Below are positions 1 to 5,049 of a stretch of 6,360 nucleotides of DNA, one piece after another. How positions within the stretch are numbered: position 1 is the first letter of the stretch; each line of letters begins with the position of its first letter. Position numbers and translations under genes: made by a program. Under the pieces are notes generated by a model. It made no database searches. It was not told where the DNA came from and saw nothing but the letters and a program-made list of their open reading frames with translations. Source of the DNA: Nanobdellota archaeon (GTDB lineage Archaea > Nanobdellota > Nanobdellia > Pacearchaeales > UBA12030); contig JACZVS010000031.1 of NCBI GenBank assembly GCA_022572525.1, positions 1 to 6,360 on the forward strand. Reading direction: 5' to 3'.

Positions 1-342
1 CTCCCCCACTGCCACAATCTTATCACTGCTTTTTATCAAATCTTCGTACGCGGCCCTTCTAAATTCCTCTTTTCTCGTTTGAAATTTTTGCTGGCTTCCA
101 ACCTCATCTTCATCTACCTGTATATCCTCAAGATGTATTGGGTGAAGGCCAACTGCAGCTCGAATGTAGGGGTGGTTTAATTTTTCGGCATACTCCACCG
201 CCCTTTTTGAGGTATCCATCTGTGAACCCGGCATCACAATGCCGATACCTTCATCAAGCGCTCTTTTTATAACCTCGTCGCCGTCATCACGAAAAGCGTT
301 AAAATTAACATGCGCATGCGTGTCTACAAATTTTGGTTTAAA
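1..342 (-). CDS. TatD-family metal-dependent hydrolase, N-terminal part (runs off the window)
   Basis: TatD proteins are TIM-barrel, divalent-metal hydrolases; characterised members act as 3'-5' exonucleases on DNA or RNA. Translating the minus strand gives the family motifs in order: VDTHAH (codons 327-310, the first metal-binding HxH pair), a DEGI-x-x-VMPG stretch at the position of the usual second strand, AAVGLHPIH (codons around 156-130; GLHP is a TatD signature), and KIVAVGE ending at base 1, where the metal-ligand Glu is normally followed by IGLD. About 110 residues are visible of a usual 250-270. The frame is open from 366 (in-frame TAA at 369-367), but no ATG, GTG or TTG occurs in frame before the HxH; the first is GTG at 237, inside the domain. 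The given end, 342, is only the transcription start expected from the TATA element at 365-371. GC is about 46%, above the neighbours. Family assignment is firm; the start is unresolved (unusual start codon, sequence error, or a decayed 5' end). Confidence 0.85.
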
Positions 343-364
343 ATCTTTTCGATTGCTGATAAGC

Positions 365-371
365 TTTTAAA
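365..371. promoter_or_regulatory. Shared palindromic TATA box for the divergent TatD and MscS genes
   Basis: TTTTAAA is nearly symmetric and lies in the short gap between two divergent genes. Its centre is 25 nt upstream of the ATG at 393, the archaeal TATA-to-start spacing for a leaderless mRNA, so it fits the MscS-like gene well. Read on the minus strand it becomes a TTTAAAAG box preceded by GAAACC, resembling a BRE. It would place the TatD transcription start near 342. Based on position and composition only. Confidence 0.5.
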
Positions 372-392
372 GGTTTCAATCTTCTCTGCGGA

Positions 393-899
393 ATGGCATT
401 TAATCCGGGGAACATCATAATCTCCTTAGTAATCTTAATCCTGGGCATTGCTCTAGGTAGCTTTGCTGGAAGAGTTGTGAGGAGGGCAATTATTACTTTA
501 GATCTTAAAAAGTATTTCAAAGTTCAAATTGATCTAATTGCCTCAAGAGTAACTGCATATCTAATATACGCTCTAAGCGTAATATTAGCTTTGATAAATC
601 TTGGAATTGCAACTCCTATTCTTTACGCTATTATAATTATTCTCCTCGTCTTAATCGGGGCAGCAGTTTTCCTTGCGCTTAAGGACTTTATCCCAAATGT
701 TGTTGCTGGAGCTGCTTTACAGAGAAGAAATATACACAAGGGCCTAAGAGTGAAGTTTGGCAACATTTCTGGAAAAGTAGAAGAATTTACCATAACAGAA
801 ACTAAGATAAGATCTGGGAATGATATTCTCTATGTTCCTAATTCTCTTTTGGCAAAAGAAATTCTCTACGTCAAGGACAGAAAGCGGAGGAAAAAGTAA
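393..899 (+). CDS. Small MscS-type mechanosensitive ion channel, minimal form
   Basis: This is a predicted membrane protein of 168 aa, probably a tension-gated channel releasing solutes on hypo-osmotic shock. Hydrophobic segments lie at about residues 7-26, 49-71 and 74-97. The third continues into a small-residue, Gly/Ala-containing helix, LKDFIPNVVAGAALQRR (about 96-112), at the place of the MscS pore helix and TM3b. A beta domain follows, with FGNISGKVEEFTITETKIR and then YVPNSLLAKEI, matching the MscS pattern of G-x-V, T-x-T-x-x-R and (I/V)PN. The protein ends in a basic tail (KDRKRRKK) right after this domain. It lacks the C-terminal alpha/beta vestibule domain of E. coli MscS (286 aa). 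The start at 393 is supported by a TATA box 25 nt upstream and no Shine-Dalgarno, so a leaderless mRNA is likely. Family call is good; gating and ion preference cannot be read from sequence. Confidence 0.82.
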   Translation: MAFNPGNIIISLVILILGIALGSFAGRVVRRAIITLDLKKYFKVQIDLIASRVTAYLIYALSVILALINLGIATPILYAIIIILLVLIGAAVFLALKDFIPNVVAGAALQRRNIHKGLRVKFGNISGKVEEFTITETKIRSGNDILYVPNSLLAKEILYVKDRKRRKK

Positions 900-905
900 T
901 TTAAG
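900..905 (+). promoter_or_regulatory. Probable TATA box of tRNA-Leu
   Basis: TTTAAG is centred about 26 nt upstream of the first base of the tRNA (929), the usual archaeal distance. It overlaps the left arm of the 901-919 inverted repeat. Assigned by position only. Confidence 0.4.
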
Positions 906-919
906 ACCCCTCGTCTTAA
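901..919. repeat. 7-bp perfect inverted repeat after the MscS stop, overlapping the tRNA-Leu promoter
   Basis: TTAAGAC (901-907) and GTCTTAA (913-919) form a perfect stem with a CCCTC loop, starting one base after the MscS stop codon (897-899). No T-run follows, so a simple intrinsic terminator is not evident. It could be an mRNA 3'-end hairpin, or a symmetric protein-binding site overlapping the tRNA TATA box. Confidence 0.5.
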
Positions 920-928
920 TACTTACGA

Positions 929-1023
929 GCGGGGATGCCGGAGTGGTCAAACGGGCTTGGCTCAAGAATACTGTGAAACCAAGTGGCTTAGTGCCTACGC
1001 AGGTTCGAGTCCTGTTCCCCGCA
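929..1023 (+). tRNA. tRNA-Leu(CAA) with an 11-nt anticodon-loop intron
   Basis: The acceptor stem GCGGGGA pairs with TCCCCGC (1016-1022), and the discriminator is A (1023). The D stem is CCG/CGG. The long variable arm has a GGC/GCC stem, as in class II tRNAs. The T arm is GCAGG-TTCGAGT-CCTGT. The anticodon stem CTTGG (956-960) / CCAAG (979-983) encloses 18 nt instead of 7. Removing 967-977 leaves the loop CTCAAGA, with anticodon CAA and canonical T33 and purine 37. Leu is supported by the anticodon, the variable arm and the A73 discriminator. CCA is not encoded. Mature length would be 84 nt. The insert sits exactly between positions 37 and 38, the standard archaeal intron site. Confidence 0.93.
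967..977 (+). other. tRNA-Leu intron (11 nt, bulge-helix-bulge geometry)
   Basis: Inside the anticodon stem the bases parse exactly as a BHB motif: CTCA (961-964), 3-nt bulge AGA (965-967), ATAC loop (968-971), TGTG (972-975), 3-nt bulge AAA (976-978). The 4-bp central helix CTCA/TGTG contains one U-U mismatch. Cutting after the second base of each bulge, as the archaeal splicing endonuclease does, releases 967-977 and restores a 7-nt anticodon loop. The intron is close to the smallest size such a structure allows. Confidence 0.8.
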
Positions 1024-1025
1024 TA

Positions 1026-1046
1026 GAAACTTTTAAGAAAAGTTTC
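1026..1046. repeat. 9-bp perfect inverted repeat around the PIN-ATPase TATA box
   Basis: GAAACTTTT (1026-1034) and AAAAGTTTC (1038-1046) are perfect reverse complements separated by AAG. The repeat begins 3 nt after the tRNA-Leu end, and its centre coincides with the probable TATA box of the downstream gene. That position suits an operator; it could also fold as a hairpin in a tRNA read-through transcript. Confidence 0.6.
1031..1037 (+). promoter_or_regulatory. Probable TATA box of the PIN-ATPase gene
   Basis: TTTTAAG lies 30 nt (centre) upstream of the ATG at 1064, giving a predicted leader of about 4-6 nt. The preceding AAAGGGATA is at best a weak Shine-Dalgarno. The box is buried in the 1026-1046 inverted repeat. 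Confidence 0.45.
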
Positions 1047-1063
1047 ATCAAAATAAAGGGATA

Positions 1064-2674
1064 ATGAAAAAATACAAGAGAATAAGAAATAGCCAGAAAA
1101 ATCCAAATGGAAATAAAACGTATGTCTTAGATACTTCTGTAATTATTGAAAAAGTTGTTTCTAAGTTGATAAAGAAAGGGAAACTAAAAGGAAGCGTAAT
1201 TATCCCAAATGCTGTTTTGGCAGAACTTGAGCATCAAGCTAACATGCGACAAGAAACAGGCTATATTGGTTTAGACGAGCTTTCAGAATTAAATGAACTT
1301 ACCAAGAGCAAAAAAATAAAGTTTGATTTTCAAGGTCCAAGACCTGTTGCAGGACAGATAAAGCATGCCCGTCTTGGCGAAATAGATGCAATTGTAAGAG
1401 ATTTAGCATCAAAGAATAATGCAGTGCTCATTACAGCCGATTTTGTTCAGGCAAAAAGTGCTGAGGCACTAGGAATGCAAGTCAACTTTATTAAAATAAG
1501 AAAGCTCAGGAAAGCTCTTTCTCTTGAAAAGTATTTCGGAAAAGATGTCATGAGTATCCATTTGAAAGAAAATGCTCTTCCTTATGGTAAAAAGGGAATG
1601 CCTGGGAATTGGAAGTTAACAAAACTTAGCAGTAAAAAATTGACAAGAGATGGCTTACAAAAGTTAGCTAAAGAAACAGTAGAAAAAGCACGAATTACTG
1701 AAAACTCTTTTATTGAGATTTCCAAGCCAGCCATGACAATAGTTCAGTATGGAGAATTTAGAATAGTTATAGTGAAGCCCCCAATTTCAGATGGCATAGA
1801 AATTACAGCTGTTAGGCCTTTAAAGAAGTTCTCGATAAGCCATTACAAATTAGGTGAAAAGATGAGAAAAAGACTTGAGAAAGCAAGAGGAATTATTGTT
1901 GCAGGCGAGCCTGGAGCTGGCAAAAGCACATTTGTTCAAGCACTCGCAGAATTTTATTCAGAAAATGGTAATATAGTTAAAACAGTAGAGAGTCCTAGAG
2001 ATCTCCAGCTACCAGAAAAGATAACCCAGTACAGTAAAAATTTTGCATCTTCATCAGACATGCACGATATACTCTTCCTCGGCAGGCCAGACTATATCAT
2101 ATTCGATGAAATGCGCGACACTCCAGACTTCAACCTCTATACAGACTTAAGACTTGCTGGAAGTGAATGCATAGGAGTTTTACATTCAGGATCTCCGATA
2201 GATGCAATACAGAGATTTATTGGCAGACTACAAATTGGAATGATTCCGTCTGTCCTTGACACAATAATTTATATTTCTGCTGGCGAGATTTCTCAAGTTT
2301 TAACTTTGAGTTTAAAGGTAAAGGTGCCAACAGGAATGAGAGAAGCAGATTTAGTAAGGCCTGTTATTGAAGTAAGGGATTTTGAAACAGAAAAGCTTTT
2401 ACATGAAATTTATAAATTTGGAGAAGAAGCGGTTGTTGCAGAAGTTGAAAAGAAGAAAGCTAGAGGAGAACATGCTGATACTGAGATAACAGAAGACAGA
2501 AGGAATATCATAATTAGGGGAGAAGAAGGGTCTTATTCTTTATTCATCGATAAAAAGCCAATAGCAAACATCTCTGTTAGAAGAAGCGGAGAAGTAAAAA
2601 TAAAAAAGAGAAGTAATCTTGGCAGAAGAATTCTTCAAGCTTTAATAAACAAGAGAAAGCTAGAGCTTAGGTAG
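1064..2674 (+). CDS. PIN domain / PilT-like ATPase (archaeal PINA type)
   Basis: A 536-aa, three-part protein. Residues 18-145 are a PIN nuclease-like domain: YVLDTSVII with D23, E54 in VLAELEHQ, D108 in LGEIDAI and D126 in LITADF give the acidic metal-binding set, so the nuclease site looks intact. A linker region of roughly 190-260 leads to a PilT/VirB11-like ATPase core, with Walker A GEPGAGKST (281-289) and Walker B YIIFDEMRD (344-352). An HSGSPIDAIQRF segment (374-385) fits the conserved His region of this ATPase class. The last 60 residues (RGEEGSY, then a basic end) fit the KH-like nucleic-acid-binding domain of the family. The Sulfolobus homologue PINA is a hexameric ATPase reported to act with Hjc at Holliday junctions; a similar DNA-repair role is an inference. 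It is cytoplasmic, with no membrane segments. It starts 40 nt after tRNA-Leu with its own TATA box, and a T7 tract follows the stop. Confidence 0.9.
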   Translation: MKKYKRIRNSQKNPNGNKTYVLDTSVIIEKVVSKLIKKGKLKGSVIIPNAVLAELEHQANMRQETGYIGLDELSELNELTKSKKIKFDFQGPRPVAGQIKHARLGEIDAIVRDLASKNNAVLITADFVQAKSAEALGMQVNFIKIRKLRKALSLEKYFGKDVMSIHLKENALPYGKKGMPGNWKLTKLSSKKLTRDGLQKLAKETVEKARITENSFIEISKPAMTIVQYGEFRIVIVKPPISDGIEITAVRPLKKFSISHYKLGEKMRKRLEKARGIIVAGEPGAGKSTFVQALAEFYSENGNIVKTVESPRDLQLPEKITQYSKNFASSSDMHDILFLGRPDYIIFDEMRDTPDFNLYTDLRLAGSECIGVLHSGSPIDAIQRFIGRLQIGMIPSVLDTIIYISAGEISQVLTLSLKVKVPTGMREADLVRPVIEVRDFETEKLLHEIYKFGEEAVVAEVEKKKARGEHADTEITEDRRNIIIRGEEGSYSLFIDKKPIANISVRRSGEVKIKKRSNLGRRILQALINKRKLELR

Positions 2675-2681
2675 TTTTTTT
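2675..2681 (+). terminator. T7 tract directly after the PIN-ATPase stop codon
   Basis: Seven Ts follow the TAG at 2672-2674. Archaeal RNA polymerase commonly terminates at such U-tracts without a hairpin, so this is a plausible terminator. The same stretch (TTTTTTTAA) is centred about 25 nt upstream of tRNA-Arg and may double as its TATA-like element. Confidence 0.5.
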
Positions 2682-2705
2682 AATTCTCCTTACTTAGATT
2701 TTTAA

Positions 2706-2781
2706 GCCCCTGTAGCTCAACTGGATTTAGAGCGATGCCCTCCTAAGGCATAGGTTGTGGGTTCGAGTCCCATCAGGGGCG
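2706..2781 (+). tRNA. tRNA-Arg(CCT)
   Basis: The acceptor stem GCCCCTG (2706-2712) pairs with CAGGGGC (2774-2780), and the discriminator is G (2781). The D stem is GCTC/GAGC. The anticodon arm is ATGCC-CTCCTAA-GGCAT, giving anticodon CCT with no intron. The variable loop is AGGTT, and the T arm is GTGGG-TTCGAGT-CCCAT. CCA is not encoded. The 3' end is only 7 nt from the ATG of the next gene, and the tRNA body contains no TATA-like site at the right distance for that gene, so co-transcription is likely. Confidence 0.95.
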
Positions 2782-2788
2782 TTTGAAA

Positions 2789-3937
2789 ATGAAGATTGAG
2801 AAAGCTTACAAAATTGCAACAAACTGCTTGCGAAGATGTTATAGCAAACAAGGCATTCTCGCAGGAAGAGAACATTTTTCAGATTGTTGGGCAAGGGATA
2901 GTTTCTTTGCCTCATTCGGAGCGTGTAAGCTTAAGGACTTTTCAATTGTAAGAAAAAATCTTCAGTTGTTTCTGAAGCATCAAACAAAAGATGGCCAAAT
3001 TCCTTTGCGTGTAGGCACATATAATTTAATCCCAAAGATGTTAAATCTTCCTTCGAAGAAGGAAATGAAACCAAGATATACAGTTGATACCCTCTTTCCT
3101 AATAATTCTAAGGCAACAGACTGCAATTCGCTTTTTATTATAGCGACTACAAACTATGTAAGAGAAAGTAAAGATAAACGGTTTGCGAAGAAAAATTACG
3201 ATAAGATAAAAAGAGCTATTCTCTGGAATTTCACTCAAGATGAGGACAAGGATTTGTTGATGGAAGATTCTGGACTTACAACTTGGGATGATAGAACTTA
3301 TAAAAGAGGAAAGGTCCTGTACACAAATGTCCTGCATTTTAAGGCTCTTCAAGATTTCTCTTTTTTAGCAAATCTGAATAAGGATAAAGAGAGTAAGAGA
3401 AAATTCAAACTTTTGTCAGGAAAAGTAAGGGCAAAGATAAATAAACTTTTCTGGAATGGGAAATTCTATGTTGATTTAATTGAAGCTGGAAAGAAGCAAA
3501 ACTATTTCTCTTCAGCAGGAAACGCTTTGGCTATTCTTTGGGTGGCTGACAAGAATAAAATAAAAAAGATTGATGATTCAATAAAGAGGATTAATCTCAA
3601 TGATAGATTTGCATTAAAAATTGTTTATCCAGCCTATCCTCTTAGCAAGATATATCTTCCAAATATCTTTTTAGGATTTGCAGATTATCATACCCATATG
3701 GTCTGGCCTTGGATAACTTGTCTTTATTCACTTGGACTGGCAAATGCGGACAGAAAAAGAGCAAAACAAATTCTAGAAAGAGTTGCGTCTAAGATCATTG
3801 AATATAATGACTGCTATGAAGTCTACGAAGAGAATGGAAAGCCTGTAAGCAGGTGGTTTTATAAGAGTGAGTATCCATTTGCTTGGTTTGCTGGATTATT
3901 TATCTACGCCTTTGACCTTCTCTATAAGCGGAAATAA
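2789..3937 (+). CDS. Amylo-alpha-1,6-glucosidase-like (alpha/alpha)6-barrel glycoside hydrolase
   Basis: A cytosolic protein of 382 aa, without signal peptide or membrane segment. Its pattern matches the six-hairpin glycosidase superfamily, in particular the glucosidase half of glycogen debranching enzymes: CWARDSFFAS near the N-terminus (W34, R36, D37, the usual W-x-RD motif), RKNLQLFLKHQTKDGQIP, MEDSGLTTWDDR (about 158-169, resembling the TWMDA region of debranching enzymes), YTNVLHFKALQDF, DYHTHMVWPW (299-308), and Glu residues near 344-348 before SRWFYKSEYPFAW. About 380 residues equals one catalytic domain; the N-terminal domain of larger debranching enzymes is absent. A TTG at 2783 would add two residues but abuts the tRNA; ATG 2789 is preferred. 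No Shine-Dalgarno is visible. The last 38 bp overlap the end of the opposing GT4 gene. Substrate is unknown: alpha-1,6-branched glucan, trehalose-like sugar or another glucoside are possible. Superfamily call is good, exact activity weak. Confidence 0.65.
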   Translation: MKIEKAYKIATNCLRRCYSKQGILAGREHFSDCWARDSFFASFGACKLKDFSIVRKNLQLFLKHQTKDGQIPLRVGTYNLIPKMLNLPSKKEMKPRYTVDTLFPNNSKATDCNSLFIIATTNYVRESKDKRFAKKNYDKIKRAILWNFTQDEDKDLLMEDSGLTTWDDRTYKRGKVLYTNVLHFKALQDFSFLANLNKDKESKRKFKLLSGKVRAKINKLFWNGKFYVDLIEAGKKQNYFSSAGNALAILWVADKNKIKKIDDSIKRINLNDRFALKIVYPAYPLSKIYLPNIFLGFADYHTHMVWPWITCLYSLGLANADRKRAKQILERVASKIIEYNDCYEVYEENGKPVSRWFYKSEYPFAWFAGLFIYAFDLLYKRK

Positions 3938-5042
3938 GAACTTTATCAATCTCTGATGCGGTCTTCTTCCATGAGAACTCCTTTGCCGTCTTTTTAGCAT
4001 TTCTTCCAAGACTTTCTCTAAGCCTTTTATCCTTAAGAATAAGATTTATCTTGCTTGCCAACTCTCTCGAATCCATTTTTCTAAAAAACAATCCATTAAC
4101 TCTGTCCTTAATGTAGTTCTTTACATAACCAACTCTTGTGGCCACAACTGGCAATCCACAAGCCATTGCTTCTAAGGTTGCAAGTGAAGTAGTTTCTGTA
4201 AGAGATGGCAGAACAAAAACATCTAAAGCTTGAAGATAATATGCAGGATCTTTCACAAATCCAGTAACTATCGCTCCCTGACTTTTTAATTCATCAACTA
4301 TCGAGCTTTCACCATAACCAATTAGAAGTAACTTTACATTTCTCATATCTCTTTTCAACTTTCTAAACGCCTCAATAAGGGTACTCAAATCCTTTTCTTT
4401 ACTGATTCTACCAAGAAAACCAATTATAATGTCCCCTTTCCCGAAACCGAGCTTTTTCCTGGCAACTTCTTTCTTAACCTTTTTTGGAGAATCAACTCCT
4501 AATCGAATAACTTTTTGTTCTGTTCCAATCCCCCTCCTTGCGATCTCAATTCCAATGTTCTTTGATGGAACTAGTATGAGATCACATTTATTGTAAAAAA
4601 TATTTGTCGCTTTCCTTACTATTGGGCTAAGTGGCTTGAGTAAAAAATTCACATTCTCCTTAAATATTTCCTCCTCAAATAGATGATGATAGGCAACAAC
4701 TTGTTTTCCAAATCTTTTAGCTATATTGATTACTCGCATTCCGAGAGGTCCACTAATATTTATCCAAACAATATCTACTCCCTTTACATGATCTTTGATT
4801 CCCCCCCCAATACCAGCGAATGGATGGCCCTTAAAATAGAAGATCTTTCCAGTACGAATAAATCTTATGTTCTTTATTCTACTTGGCATTCTTTTTGATT
4901 TTCCACCAGGAAATAAAACAGTAATCTCAAAATTCTTTAATCTCGGTAGAATTTCATAAAGTACTTTAGTTATCCCTGTAAAAGGAAAAAGGCTATCCGT
5001 AACCACTAATAATTTTAGTTTCTTTCTGATTTTCCTTCCCAT
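3900..5042 (-). CDS. Glycosyltransferase family 4 (GT-B fold)
   Basis: A 380-aa retaining GT-B glycosyltransferase, probably acting at the inner face of the membrane on a lipid or small-molecule acceptor. The N-terminal domain opens with KLKLLVVTDSLFPFTGI (Gly-containing acceptor loop) and has YHH (118-120). The C-terminal donor domain has GFLGRISKEKD (208-218), with R212 and K217 in the nucleotide-diphosphate-binding positions, then LLLIGYGE and ALDVFVLPSLTETTSLATLE. E283 and E291 form the E-x7-E motif, followed by AMACGLPVVAT. Length is typical for GT4. It lies 7 nt downstream of the PIG-L gene on the same strand and surely shares its transcript. No clear Shine-Dalgarno precedes ATG 5042, so coupling to the upstream gene is likely. 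Codons near 4801-4808 contain a run of eight G. Donor sugar cannot be read; the PIG-L neighbour favours UDP-GlcNAc (inference). Confidence 0.88.
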   Translation of the reverse strand: MGRKIRKKLKLLVVTDSLFPFTGITKVLYEILPRLKNFEITVLFPGGKSKRMPSRIKNIRFIRTGKIFYFKGHPFAGIGGGIKDHVKGVDIVWINISGPLGMRVINIAKRFGKQVVAYHHLFEEEIFKENVNFLLKPLSPIVRKATNIFYNKCDLILVPSKNIGIEIARRGIGTEQKVIRLGVDSPKKVKKEVARKKLGFGKGDIIIGFLGRISKEKDLSTLIEAFRKLKRDMRNVKLLLIGYGESSIVDELKSQGAIVTGFVKDPAYYLQALDVFVLPSLTETTSLATLEAMACGLPVVATRVGYVKNYIKDRVNGLFFRKMDSRELASKINLILKDKRLRESLGRNAKKTAKEFSWKKTASEIDKVLISAYREGQRRR

Positions 5043-5049
5043 CTTAATC

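Noticed and set aside
338..520. Minus-strand 60-codon frame possibly supplying an N-terminus for TatD by frameshift
   Set aside because: It lies antisense to the MscS gene start, begins upstream of the TATA element, and its peptide is not TatD-like. A frameshift fusion would also need a start far from the predicted promoter.
820..1026. Plus-strand open frame of 68 codons across the MscS end and tRNA-Leu
   Set aside because: It overlaps MscS in another frame and reads through the tRNA; no family features.
901..1046. Inverted repeats around tRNA-Leu as attachment sites or mobile-element ends
   Set aside because: The two repeats are unrelated in sequence, no integrase or duplicated tRNA end is present, and the flanking genes are housekeeping types.
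744..1106. Minus-strand open frame of 120 codons containing an NRTRTCVGTKPLG segment
   Set aside because: It is antisense to tRNA-Leu and to the ends of two convincing plus-strand genes; this peptide type is the classic artefact of translating a tRNA backwards.
2727..2915. Minus-strand frame with a DGTRTHNLCLRRASL end
   Set aside because: Antisense translation of tRNA-Arg plus the start of the glucosidase-like gene; known spurious ORF type.
3041..3352. Minus-strand frame of 103 codons inside the glucosidase-like gene
   Set aside because: The opposite strand carries a complete, motif-bearing protein; this frame has no recognisable features.
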